Positions 1 through 8,158 of a stretch of 51,233 bases of DNA are shown piece after piece. Source of the stretch: CAYXAA01 sp964462985 (lineage in GTDB: Bacteria; Pseudomonadota; Alphaproteobacteria; Rhizobiales; Stappiaceae); contig CAYXAA010000032.1 of the NCBI GenBank assembly GCA_964462985.1, positions 1 to 51,233 of the forward strand, given 5' to 3'. Within the stretch, counting starts at the first letter, position 1, and every line of letters starts with the position of its first letter. A program made the position numbers and the translations under genes. Under the pieces are notes generated by a model. That model had not been told where the DNA came from. It did no database searches and saw nothing but the letters and a program-made list of their open reading frames with translations.

Positions 1-2265
1 GTTGAAGGAGAACCGACCCGGAGCGTAGCCGCGGGCCTTGGCTTCCGGCAGTCCGGCAAACCATTCGCGGATGGGCGTAAAGGCGCCGGTATAGGTCGCC
101 GGATTGGATCGTGGCGTCCGGCCGATCGGCGACTGGTCGATATCGATCACCTTGTCCAGAAATTCCAGGCCCTCGATGCGCTCGTGCGGAGCCGGATTGT
201 CGCGTGCGCCGTTGAGGCGGCGCGCAGCGGCCTTGAACAGCGTGTCGACGACGAAGGTCGACTTGCCGCCACCCGAGACGCCCGTCACGCAGGTGAAGGT
301 CGACAGCGGGATCTCGGCCGTGACGTCCTTGAGGTTGTTGCCGCGGGCCCCGACGACCCTGATCAGCTTCTTCCTGGAGATCTTGCGCCGACCTTCCGGG
401 AGGGGAATTTCCAGATCGCCCGACAGATAGCGCCCCGTCAGCGAATTCGGATCGGCCAGGATCTCATCCGGCGTCCCCTTGGCGACAATCTGGCCGCCAT
501 GCACGCCGGCGCCCGGACCGACGTCGACGACGTAGTCGGCGGACAAGATGGCGTCTTCGTCATGCTCGACGACGATGACCGTGTTGCCAAGGTCGCGCAG
601 GTGCTTCAGCGTATCGAGCAGTCGCGCGTTGTCGCGCTGGTGTAGCCCGATCGACGGCTCGTCCAGCACGTAGAGAACTCCGGTCAGCCCGGAGCCGATC
701 TGCGAGGCGAGGCGGATACGCTGGCTCTCGCCGCCGGACAAGGTCCCTGACGAGCGTGACAGCGTCAGATAGTCGAGGCCGACGTCGTTGAGGAAGGCAA
801 GGCGCTCCCGGATCTCCTTGAGGATCCGGGCCGCGATCTCCATCTGCTTCGGCGTCAGCTGCTCGGGAAGCGCCTCGAACCAGGCGCCGGCGTTGCGGAT
901 CGACAGCTCCGTGATCTCGCCGATGTGCTTGCCAGCGATCTTGACCGCCAGCGCTTCGGGCTTCAGCCGGTAGCCGCCGCAGGCCTCGCACGGATGGTCG
1001 GACTGGAAGCGCGACAGCTCCTCGCGCACCCACTGCGAATCCGTCTCGCGCCAGCGCCGTTCGATGTTGCGGATCACGCCTTCGAACGGTTTCCTCGTCC
1101 GATAGCTGCGGGCGCCGTCGTCATAGACGAAGTCGATCTCCGTGTCGCCGGACCCATAGAGAATCGTGTGCTTGACTTCATCATCGAGCTCGGACCAGGG
1201 CGTCGACATCGACACCTTGAAATGCCGGCAGATCGCATCCAGCGTCTGGGCGTAGTAAGGCGAGGTCGCGCCGGTCTTGGCCCACGGCAGGATGGCCCCG
1301 CCCCGAAGCGACAGGCTGTGGTCGGGCACCACCAGTTCGGCCTCGAAGGCGAGGGTGGTGCCAAGCCCGTCGCAGGTCGGGCAGGCGCCGAAAGGATTGT
1401 TGAAGGAAAACAGGCGTGGCTCGATCTCCGGAATCGTGAAGCCGGAGACCGGGCAGGCGAATCGTTCCGAGAAGATCAGTCGCCTGGGGGCGCCGCTCTC
1501 ATCGGCTTCGTCGGCAAACTCCGCGATCGCGATTCCATCGGCAAGCTCCAGCGCCGTCTGGAAGCTGTCGGCAAGGCGCCCGGCGATGTCGGCGCGCACC
1601 ACGATGCGATCGACGACGACGTCAATATCGTGCTTCAGCTTCTTGTCGAGGGCAGGGGCGTCGGCGATCTCGTGGAACGTGCCGTCGATCTTGACCCGCT
1701 GGAAACCCTTCTTCATCAACTCGGCGAGTTCCTTGCGGTACTCACCCTTGCGCCCGCGCACCATCGGCGCCAGCAGGTAGAGCCTGGTCCCCTCGGTAAG
1801 GTCCAGCACGCGATCGACCATCTGGCTGATCGTCTGGCTCTCGATCGGCAGGCCGGTCGCAGGCGAGTAGGGCACTCCGACCCGGGCGAACAGGAGCCGC
1901 ATGTAATCGTAAATCTCGGTAACGGTGCCGACCGTGGAACGCGGATTGCGCGAAGTGGTCTTCTGCTCGATCGAGATCGCTGGTGACAGCCCGTCAATCT
2001 GGTCAACGTCGGGTTTCTGCATCATCTCGAGGAACTGGCGCGCATAAGCCGACAGGCTCTCGACATAGCGGCGCTGACCCTCCGCATAGATCGTGTCGAA
2101 GGCGAGCGACGATTTGCCCGAGCCCGACAGTCCAGTCATCACGATCAGTTTGTCGCGCGGCAGATCAAGGTCGACGTTCTTCAGATTGTGCTCGCGCGCA
2201 CCACGGATGGATAGCGTCTTGCCGTCGACGGGTGACGAGCCCGGGGCCGGGCGCGAGGATGCCAT
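1..2265 (-). CDS. uvrA: Excinuclease ABC subunit A, 5' part (runs off left edge)
   Basis: UvrA is the ATP-dependent damage-recognition subunit of the UvrABC nucleotide excision repair complex. The reading frame starts at ATG 2265 and stays open to base 1, giving 755 codons of a protein usually near 950-1000 residues. The N-terminus carries the UvrA opening IRGAREHNLKNVDLDLPRDK, then the Walker A motif TGLSGSGKSS and the stretch QRRYVESLSAYARQFL. The last codons in the window read PGRFSFN, which normally sits just before the second zinc module (the CEACQGDG region), so the missing part holds the C-terminal ATPase half. The gene is transcribed away from the arsR-like gene. An SOS-type box lies about 150 bp upstream, fitting LexA control. 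The usual alphaproteobacterial neighbour ssb is not upstream here. Identity is very secure; the 3' end cannot be judged. Confidence 0.97.
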   Translation of the reverse strand, partial: MASSRPAPGSSPVDGKTLSIRGAREHNLKNVDLDLPRDKLIVMTGLSGSGKSSLAFDTIYAEGQRRYVESLSAYARQFLEMMQKPDVDQIDGLSPAISIEQKTTSRNPRSTVGTVTEIYDYMRLLFARVGVPYSPATGLPIESQTISQMVDRVLDLTEGTRLYLLAPMVRGRKGEYRKELAELMKKGFQRVKIDGTFHEIADAPALDKKLKHDIDVVVDRIVVRADIAGRLADSFQTALELADGIAIAEFADEADESGAPRRLIFSERFACPVSGFTIPEIEPRLFSFNNPFGACPTCDGLGTTLAFEAELVVPDHSLSLRGGAILPWAKTGATSPYYAQTLDAICRHFKVSMSTPWSELDDEVKHTILYGSGDTEIDFVYDDGARSYRTRKPFEGVIRNIERRWRETDSQWVREELSRFQSDHPCEACGGYRLKPEALAVKIAGKHIGEITELSIRNAGAWFEALPEQLTPKQMEIAARILKEIRERLAFLNDVGLDYLTLSRSSGTLSGGESQRIRLASQIGSGLTGVLYVLDEPSIGLHQRDNARLLDTLKHLRDLGNTVIVVEHDEDAILSADYVVDVGPGAGVHGGQIVAKGTPDEILADPNSLTGRYLSGDLEIPLPEGRRKISRKKLIRVVGARGNNLKDVTAEIPLSTFTCVTGVSGGGKSTFVVDTLFKAAARRLNGARDNPAPHERIEGLEFLDKVIDIDQSPIGRTPRSNPATYTGAFTPIREWFAGLPEAKARGYAPGRFSFN

Positions 2266-2599
2266 GACCTCGATTCCTTGACTTTCTGTGCGGTACATGC
2301 CGCCGGGTTGTCGATATGAGTGCTGAAGCGGGAGGCTCGGACCGTTCTACGACATGGTGCGACCGCGGTCGATTGTCGAGATTGCGGGCCGATCGATTCT
2401 TCACCGCCTCGCGTGAGAACATAAATAGAACGGAGGATGGAAGGCAAGGATATTCCGGCATTTGGGCCGAGACGAACCCGCTGCGGCCTGACGCCGTCGG
2501 CGGCTTTCCGCGTTCTGGAGCGGCATCCAATCAAGCAGGTCGACGAACGACGTCGGCGCCACGTGGGCTTGCCGCCATACCATTCATCGCCTATTTACG
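2266..2599. other. Intergenic region between uvrA and arsR-like gene
   Basis: These 334 bases separate two divergent genes. They hold the SOS box at 2417-2431 and most of an inverted repeat at 2582-2605 next to the arsR-like start. Several short open frames cross the region but none has a credible ribosome binding site or a recognisable product. The uvrA promoter should lie between the SOS box and 2265, but no strong -35/-10 pair stands out. Confidence 0.6.
2417..2431 (-). promoter_or_regulatory. SOS (LexA) box upstream of uvrA
   Basis: The bases read GAACATAAATAGAAC, that is GAAC-N7-GAAC, or GTTC-N7-GTTC read toward uvrA. This is the direct-repeat LexA box known for alphaproteobacteria, with an AT-rich spacer. 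It lies about 150 bp upstream of the uvrA start codon, a gene commonly under SOS control. Binding itself is inferred. Confidence 0.75.
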
Positions 2600-2605
2600 A
2601 TGAAT
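2582..2605. promoter_or_regulatory. Inverted repeat, candidate ArsR-family operator
   Basis: A perfect 8-bp inverted repeat, ATTCATCG and CGATGAAT, is separated by 8 AT-rich bases. It covers the first codons of the arsR-like gene, whose ATG at 2600 lies inside the right arm. ArsR/SmtB proteins bind such imperfect 12-2-12 type palindromes at their own promoters. No Shine-Dalgarno sequence precedes the ATG, so transcription may begin inside or next to the repeat and give a leaderless mRNA. Function is inferred from position and symmetry. Confidence 0.6.
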
Positions 2606-2974
2606 ATGACATCGGAATTGTCTCGTCCCTGTTCCGGAGCCGGCCACGATCTCACACCGCTGTTCAAGGCGCTCGGGCACCCGGTTCGGCTTGCCATCCT
2701 GCGTACGCTTGCGGCGGAGGAGCGGGCGTGCTGCGGCCGGATCGTCGATCGCCTGCCGCTGGCGCAGTCGACAGTGTCGCAGCATCTCCAGGTTCTCAAG
2801 GAGGTCGGGTTGCTCCGCTGCGTCGTCGAGGGACGTACCTGCCGGTACTCGATCAACCGGCCGGTCCTGGCGCAATTCGAGGCCGCGGTCACGGACTTTT
2901 TCGCGGAGCTGAACTGCTGCAAACCGCGAATTGGCGGCGGCGAGACATTCCGTCACGACGAGACCGCAGGGTGA
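2600..2974 (+). CDS. ArsR/SmtB-family transcriptional regulator
   Basis: A 124-residue winged-helix repressor of the ArsR family. The helix-turn-helix core runs from about residue 17 (LTPLFKALGHPVRLAILRTL) through LPLAQSTVSQHLQVLKEVGL to the wing near residue 84. It is rich in cysteine: C11, C44-C45, C74, C81 and C106-C107. The C44-C45 pair sits where classical ArsR proteins carry the ELCVCDL metalloid site at the start of the third helix, and the C-terminal pair could add ligands, so a metal, metalloid or thiol-reactive signal is plausible. The ABC exporter begins 46 bp downstream on the same strand and is its likely target. ATG 2600 is the first in-frame start after a stop; ATG 2606 is also possible. 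The inducer is unknown. Confidence 0.9.
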   Translation: MNMTSELSRPCSGAGHDLTPLFKALGHPVRLAILRTLAAEERACCGRIVDRLPLAQSTVSQHLQVLKEVGLLRCVVEGRTCRYSINRPVLAQFEAAVTDFFAELNCCKPRIGGGETFRHDETAG

Positions 2975-3020
2975 GGTTGGCGCCGCAGCCGGTGGACCTG
3001 CCCGGGAAAGGACATGTGCC

Positions 3021-4934
3021 ATGACGACACGGCGCCCTGCGCCGGTTCGCCGGATCGTCTCGGCGGAGGAAGGTGCAACCTTCGTCACGCTTCGCAATCT
3101 TTGGCCCTACATCTGGCCAAGCGGACGGAAAGATTTGAAGCTGCGGGTGCTGCTCGCATTGGCGGCGTTGGTTCTGGCGAAGGTGGTGACCGTCCTTTCG
3201 CCTTACTTCTTCAAATGGGCGACCGATGCTCTGACCGGCGATGGCCCTGGTGGTCCACTGCCCGCCTTCTTGATCGCGCCGGTGATGCTGGTCGTCGCCT
3301 ATAACGTCGCGCGCATCCTGTTCGTTGCGTTCAACCAGCTGCGCGACGCCCTGTTCGCCCGCGTTGGCCAGCATGCGGTTCGGGCGCTGGCGAACATCAC
3401 CTTTCATCACCTGCACGCCCTGTCGCTCCGCTTTCACCTCGCGCGGCGCACCGGCGGGCTGTCGCGGGTGATCGAGCGCGGCGTCAAGGGGATCGAGAAC
3501 ATTGTCCGCTTCACGATCCTGAACGGCCTGCCGACCATCCTCGAGTTCGCCATCATGGCGGCGGTGATCTGGTTTCAGTTCGGTTTCGACTATGTCGTCA
3601 TCGTCGCGGCCACGATTGCCGCCTACGTCTGGTTCTCGGTGAAGGCCTCGAACTGGCGCATCAGCATCCGCCGCGACATGAACGAGAGCGACACCGACGC
3701 CAATGCCAAGGCGATTGACAGCCTGCTCAATTACGAGACCGTGAAATACTTCGGCAACGAGGGGCTGGAGGCGCGCCGCTTCGACGCGTCGATGGCGCGC
3801 TACGAGCACGCGGCGGTCCGGACATGGACGTCTCTGGCGTGGCTGAACTTCGGCCAGTCGGCGATCCTCGGCGTGGGCACGGCCGTGTGCATGGTCCTTT
3901 CGGCCCGGGCCGTGCTGGCCGGGACACAGACGGTCGGTGATTTCGTCCTGATCAATGCGCTGCTGCTGCAGCTTGCCATTCCGCTCAATTTCATCGGCTT
4001 CATTTATCGCGAGGTTCGACAGGGCCTTGCTGACATCGAACAGATGTTCGACCTGCTCGCCGTACCGGAAGAGATCACCGACCGTCCGGGCGCTGCGGAC
4101 CTCGCAGTCCGGGAAGGCGTCATCCGCTTCGAGAATGTCGGGTTCCACTACGATGCGGAACGGCCGATCCTGAAGGGGGTCAGCTTCGAGGTCCCGGCCG
4201 GGCATACCGTGGCGATCGTCGGCCCTTCCGGAGCCGGCAAGTCGACGATCTCGCGGTTGCTGTTTCGCTTCTACGACGTGACGGACGGAAAGATCACAAT
4301 TGACGGCCAAGACGTTCGCGACGTGACCCAGGCCAGCCTGCGCCGGGCGATCGGCATCGTTCCGCAGGACACGGTGCTGTTCAACGAAACGATCGCCTAT
4401 AACATCCGTTACGGCCGGCCTGATGCGACGATGGAGGAGGTCACGGAGGCGGCGCGCATGGCACAGATCTCCAGCTTCATCGAAACGCTTCCCAAGGGCT
4501 TCGAGACCGAGGTCGGCGAGCGCGGCCTGAAGCTCTCCGGCGGCGAAAAACAGCGGGTTGCCATTGCGCGGACAATCCTGAAGGCGCCGCCCATCCTGGT
4601 GCTGGACGAGGCAACCTCGGCACTCGATACCCACACCGAGCGCGAAATCCAATCGGCGCTGGACCAGGTCTCGCGCAATCGGACGACCCTGTTGATCGCG
4701 CATCGGTTGTCGACGGTCATCAATGCAGAGACCATCCTCGTGCTCGACCGCGGCCGGATCGTCGAACGCGGGACGCATCGCGAGCTGCTGGCCCAACAGG
4801 GTCTTTACGCCTCCATGTGGGCGCGGCAGCAGGAAGCGAGTGCGGCGCAGGAGCGTCTGCGCGCCGTTTCGGGGGACGACGACGGCTTTCTGGCGCACGG
4901 CCAGGTCAGCGACGAGGAGGTCGTGGTCGGCTGA
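3021..4934 (+). CDS. Atm1/HMT1-type ABC exporter, fused permease and ATPase
   Basis: A 637-residue half-transporter of the Atm1/HMT1/ABCB7 group, which moves glutathione or persulfide species and glutathione-metal conjugates across the inner membrane. The N-terminal half holds about six membrane segments and the group signature around SLLNYETVKYFGNEGLEARR. The ATPase domain follows with Walker A GPSGAGKST (residues 401-409), the ABC signature LSGGEKQR (from 505), Walker B ILVLDEATSALD (from 525) and the switch histidine in AHRLST. The start at ATG 3021 is chosen for its GGGAAAGG ribosome site ten bases upstream; the frame is open further upstream to TTG 2931 but that overlaps arsR. Pairing with an ArsR regulator points to a metal or thiol stress role rather than housekeeping Fe-S export. 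The substrate is not shown by the sequence. Confidence 0.92.
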   Translation: MTTRRPAPVRRIVSAEEGATFVTLRNLWPYIWPSGRKDLKLRVLLALAALVLAKVVTVLSPYFFKWATDALTGDGPGGPLPAFLIAPVMLVVAYNVARILFVAFNQLRDALFARVGQHAVRALANITFHHLHALSLRFHLARRTGGLSRVIERGVKGIENIVRFTILNGLPTILEFAIMAAVIWFQFGFDYVVIVAATIAAYVWFSVKASNWRISIRRDMNESDTDANAKAIDSLLNYETVKYFGNEGLEARRFDASMARYEHAAVRTWTSLAWLNFGQSAILGVGTAVCMVLSARAVLAGTQTVGDFVLINALLLQLAIPLNFIGFIYREVRQGLADIEQMFDLLAVPEEITDRPGAADLAVREGVIRFENVGFHYDAERPILKGVSFEVPAGHTVAIVGPSGAGKSTISRLLFRFYDVTDGKITIDGQDVRDVTQASLRRAIGIVPQDTVLFNETIAYNIRYGRPDATMEEVTEAARMAQISSFIETLPKGFETEVGERGLKLSGGEKQRVAIARTILKAPPILVLDEATSALDTHTEREIQSALDQVSRNRTTLLIAHRLSTVINAETILVLDRGRIVERGTHRELLAQQGLYASMWARQQEASAAQERLRAVSGDDDGFLAHGQVSDEEVVVG

Positions 4935-4969
4935 CGCCCGGCGGATGCGGTTCGTCGTACTGACCGCGC

Positions 4970-7090
4970 TCAGCCGAAGGCCGGCGTTCCCAGCAGGTCT
5001 CGCACCGATGGCACCTGCTCCAGTGCCCAGTGAAGTTGCTGGCGATCAAAGTCGTCGAGTTCGCGGGGTGCGACACGATTCGACAGGGGAAGCCCTTCGT
5101 CGATGTCACGCAGCTGCTGCCCGAGAACAAGGCCTAACAGCACGCGGTGTGCCTCTAGGAGATTGCCGATCGTTTCCGGCGCCACGGTGTCGAGCGACTT
5201 CAGGGCTTCAAGCCGTTCGCGTGTCGATCGTTCGGGCAGGCCGTTGCGCAGCGCGGCAACGCGGGCGGCCGAGAAGATCGGCATCAGACCGGCCATCTTG
5301 AGGTCGACGCGGCCGTCCTCGAGCTTCAGACCGCCGAAGATGCCGCGCACCTTGCGAAAATCGGCGGCATTGACGCCGAGCAGGTGGAGAAAGAGCCGGC
5401 TTTCCCTGGCGAGTTCAATCGCGTTCGCTCGCAGGGTCTCGGCGAGCTCGGTATCGCCGTGGACGGCCATGGCGTCAAAAAAGATGTCGCAATAGAGCAG
5501 ATCCTGCGGGTTGGACCGGTTGATCCAGGATTGCACCGTCTCACGCCACTGTTCGATATCCATCCGCCACGCCGGGTTCGAGGCCATGACACCACCGCGG
5601 CAATACACTACGCCGGCCTCGTTCAGAATGTCGGAAAGGCGCGTGCCGACTGCCTCGAACCATGAATCGGCGGCGCCGCGGCCGTACACGATGGCGTTGT
5701 CCTGATCCATGGCGAGAAGGCTCTCACCGCGGCCTCCGGAGCCGAGCACCAGAAGGGCAAATGGCGCCGGGGCCCGTCCGAGGCCGCGTTCAGCAAGCTC
5801 CTCCTGTGCAAGCTCACAGGCGCGCCGCGTCAGGCCGCGCAGTTCCCGCGAGATCACGGCCGCGATATCGCGCGGGTCAACGGCCTCCACCGCGAGCGCG
5901 CGAACGACGGAGGTCAGTTCGGACCACACCTTCCCCAGGTCGCAGGCGCTGCGGGCCGTTTCGATGCGGTCACCGATGAAAATGGCGGCGTCCGTACGGT
6001 GGCGCATCAGGTCGCGCATGCTGAGCGCTCCGATGAGTTCGCCGGCCGGACCGGTTACGCCGAGATGCCGAATACCCTTGGCCGTCATCGTGGCCATTGC
6101 ACGATAGACGAACTCTCGTCCTTCGACGGTGACAACGGGCCACCGCGCGCATTGTCCGATGGGCTTTCGCAGAACGCCGGTGCCTTCCTTGTGCAACGCC
6201 CGCAGGATGTCGCGCTCGGTGGCAATGCCGTGTTCGGTGGCATCGCCGTTGCGCTGCAGGAAAAGCGATCCAATGCCGCGCTCGACCATCAGCTTTAGAG
6301 CGTCGCTCAAAGGGCGGGCCGCCTCAATCACGAGCGGCGGAGCGCTCATGAGTTCAGCCACCCGGTACCGATAGGGGAAGCTGTCGATACGAGCGTATTC
6401 CGCGACCTGCGCCCGGCCAAGATCGCGGCGGCGGACAACCTCATGCCAGCCGGCCTTCGCCTCGAGTTCGCTGCGTTCGGCACGGAGTCGGCAGGCCCGT
6501 TCGGCCGCGGCGAGAGTCGTGATGCCGATCGCCCTCAGCCTGGGAACGAGGGCGAGAAAGACTTCCGCCGTCAGCTTGGCATCGCCAAGAGCGCGGTGTC
6601 GACCGACGACTTCGATGTCCAACCACCCGGCGATGATCTCCAGTGAATTGTCCGGCAGTCTCGGTTGGAGGATGGCAGCGAGCTGGCGCACGCAGAGGCT
6701 GCGTGGCGGCTGCCATGGCAGGCCGCAGCGCTCATGCTCGGACTTCAACACCGCGAGGTCGAAGCCGAGCGAATAGCCAAGCATGACAGCCGGCCCGGCC
6801 CAGCGGGCGAACTCCCCGATGACGTCGGAAAATCCCCGGGCATTGACGACATCCGCGTCCTTGATCCCGTGAATCTTGGAAGTGGTTTCCGGGATGGGAA
6901 TGCCGGGATTGACCAGGGCGGCAAAGGTGTCATCGTCGGCCATGCCGCCGCTCTGCAGCCTGATCGCGCCAACTTCGATCACGCGATCGCGGGTAACGTC
7001 GAGTCCGGTTGTTTCGGTATCGAAGGCATAGGCCGGGATCGAGCCGAGGGGCAGGGCGGAATAGCTGTCGGGTGACTTGGCGAAGCTCAT
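4970..7090 (-). CDS. DEDDh exonuclease / CBS pair / DUF294 nucleotidyltransferase fusion
   Basis: A 706-residue multidomain protein. Residues about 18-185 form a DnaQ-like 3'-5' exonuclease with a complete DEDDh set: D24 and E26 in FDTETTG, D111 in LGFDLAVL, H165 and D170 in GRHRALGD. Residues about 245-365 look like a tandem CBS pair, which usually binds adenine nucleotides. Residues about 385-570 resemble the DUF294 nucleotidyltransferase domain, with GSGGRGES near 450 and DQDN at 462-465 keeping the G-S and D-x-D pattern of active enzymes, and a DUF294 C-terminal domain ends the protein. The start at ATG 7090 overlaps the upstream stop by 4 bp, so the two minus-strand genes are probably translationally coupled. 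CBS-DUF294 proteins and DnaQ-like proteins are often encoded beside DUF4212/symporter pairs; here they are one chain. Nucleic-acid, nucleotide and protein targets are all unknown. Confidence 0.88.
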   Translation of the reverse strand: MSFAKSPDSYSALPLGSIPAYAFDTETTGLDVTRDRVIEVGAIRLQSGGMADDDTFAALVNPGIPIPETTSKIHGIKDADVVNARGFSDVIGEFARWAGPAVMLGYSLGFDLAVLKSEHERCGLPWQPPRSLCVRQLAAILQPRLPDNSLEIIAGWLDIEVVGRHRALGDAKLTAEVFLALVPRLRAIGITTLAAAERACRLRAERSELEAKAGWHEVVRRRDLGRAQVAEYARIDSFPYRYRVAELMSAPPLVIEAARPLSDALKLMVERGIGSLFLQRNGDATEHGIATERDILRALHKEGTGVLRKPIGQCARWPVVTVEGREFVYRAMATMTAKGIRHLGVTGPAGELIGALSMRDLMRHRTDAAIFIGDRIETARSACDLGKVWSELTSVVRALAVEAVDPRDIAAVISRELRGLTRRACELAQEELAERGLGRAPAPFALLVLGSGGRGESLLAMDQDNAIVYGRGAADSWFEAVGTRLSDILNEAGVVYCRGGVMASNPAWRMDIEQWRETVQSWINRSNPQDLLYCDIFFDAMAVHGDTELAETLRANAIELARESRLFLHLLGVNAADFRKVRGIFGGLKLEDGRVDLKMAGLMPIFSAARVAALRNGLPERSTRERLEALKSLDTVAPETIGNLLEAHRVLLGLVLGQQLRDIDEGLPLSNRVAPRELDDFDRQQLHWALEQVPSVRDLLGTPAFG

Positions 7091-7752
7091 GGCAGGGCAC
7101 CACGCGATCGCCAGTCCTGGGCGATCGCATCGCGGTCGAGGCGCCGACGGAAGGTTTCGCGGACCGGCTGCCAGCGGAACCGGATCGAATTGGTGACGAT
7201 CTCGCGGTCCAGCGCCTTGAACTCGTCGACGACCGGAGCAAACCTGACAAGATCGTCGGCGCTGCCGGAGAACGCCGACTCCCCCCGTACGGCATCGGAC
7301 CAAGCCGTTGTCGAGGCTCGGGCACGAAAGGTCGCCCAGACGTCTGCCGGTACATGTTCACGATCGCTGTCAACCAGGCCCTGGGTAAGGCCGTGATCAA
7401 AGCAGTGCCGGGCAAGCCCGGCAGCCTCATCGGGAGAGAGGCGGCCGTCCCGTGCCGCTTCGGCGGCGGCATAGATGCAGAAGTCCGCCAGGCAGGAGGC
7501 GAAGAGCTTCACCGCTGCGATCCGGATCGACTGAGAGAAGACATCGTCTTCAAAATACTCCCGAAAGCGCGTTCCCATGCGGGTCTTCAGATAGCCGTAG
7601 AGCGCAGTCTGCGCCACATAGGCCGAGCGCGTCTGCACGAAGCTCGAGAGGACTTCGGTGGTGGCGATCGGCGATTTGTCGAATCGGTTGCGGAAGCTGG
7701 TAACGATGCTTTTCAAGAAGGCGCCAACACCCGCCAAGTCGATCTTCTCCAC
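7087..7752 (-). CDS. Conserved hypothetical protein in symporter-linked module
   Basis: A predicted 221-residue soluble protein that I do not recognise as a named family. It reads as mostly helical, with repeated hydrophobic and aromatic positions, no signal peptide and no membrane segment. The start is placed at GTG 7752 because AGAGGTGAG lies just upstream at good spacing; the frame stays open to ATG 7833, which would add 27 residues and consume the divergent promoter region. Its stop overlaps the start of the exonuclease/CBS/nucleotidyltransferase gene by 4 bp. This placement, divergent from a sodium/solute symporter, suggests a partner in regulating that transporter, but no activity can be read from the sequence. 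Confidence 0.75.
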   Translation of the reverse strand: MEKIDLAGVGAFLKSIVTSFRNRFDKSPIATTEVLSSFVQTRSAYVAQTALYGYLKTRMGTRFREYFEDDVFSQSIRIAAVKLFASCLADFCIYAAAEAARDGRLSPDEAAGLARHCFDHGLTQGLVDSDREHVPADVWATFRARASTTAWSDAVRGESAFSGSADDLVRFAPVVDEFKALDREIVTNSIRFRWQPVRETFRRRLDRDAIAQDWRSRGALP

Positions 7753-7828
7753 TGCAGACTCACCTCTGATGATTATCACATAGTCTAACTTGTCACGTTC
7801 CGAGAATACTTTGTAGCCTCTATGCGGT

Positions 7829-7844
7829 AACACGAGTCAGTGTT
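7829..7844. repeat. Short inverted repeat in divergent symporter promoter region
   Basis: AACAC and GTGTT are separated by 6 bases, about 43 bp upstream of the DUF4212 start. It lies between two divergent transcription units and could be an operator half-site pair, but a 5-bp arm length is weak and may be chance. Confidence 0.25.
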
Positions 7845-7886
7845 GCTGGGGGAAACTCTTGCAATGCGCCGCATGGGAGGGATCGC

Positions 7887-8147
7887 ATGTCGCAAGGTAG
7901 AAAGGAAATATACGAGCAGCATTGGGCAAAGACACGGAACCTGACGATCGTAGTATTGGCACTCTGGGTGTTGTTCGCGATCATTATTCCGTTGGCGGCT
8001 GCTCCATTAAACTCCATCACATTCTTGGGCTTTCCTTTGGGCTATTACATGGCCGTTCAGGGCTCGCTCATCGCATTCGTTGTCCTGATCTGGGTGCAGA
8101 ACTGGCGCCAGGATCAGATTGATGACGAATTCGGTCTCGGGGAATAG
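7887..8147 (+). CDS. DUF4212 protein, small subunit of sodium/solute symporter
   Basis: An 86-residue protein with two membrane segments (about residues 19-41 and 53-70) and charged ends. The opening EIYEQHWAKTRNL and closing WRQDQIDDEFGL fit the DUF4212 family (putative solute:sodium symporter small subunit), which is encoded directly before VC_2705-type symporters. The large subunit starts 11 bp downstream, so the two are surely co-transcribed. It acts in the inner membrane; its exact role in transport or assembly is not established. The start at ATG 7887 is preceded by GGGAGG. Confidence 0.93.
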   Translation: MSQGRKEIYEQHWAKTRNLTIVVLALWVLFAIIIPLAAAPLNSITFLGFPLGYYMAVQGSLIAFVVLIWVQNWRQDQIDDEFGLGE

Positions 8148-8158
8148 GGGGCGAGACC

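Noticed and set aside
2889..4898. 669-codon minus-strand open frame
   Set aside because: It is antisense to the ABC exporter, rich in Arg, Asp and His as expected from GC-rich shadow frames, and has no family motif.
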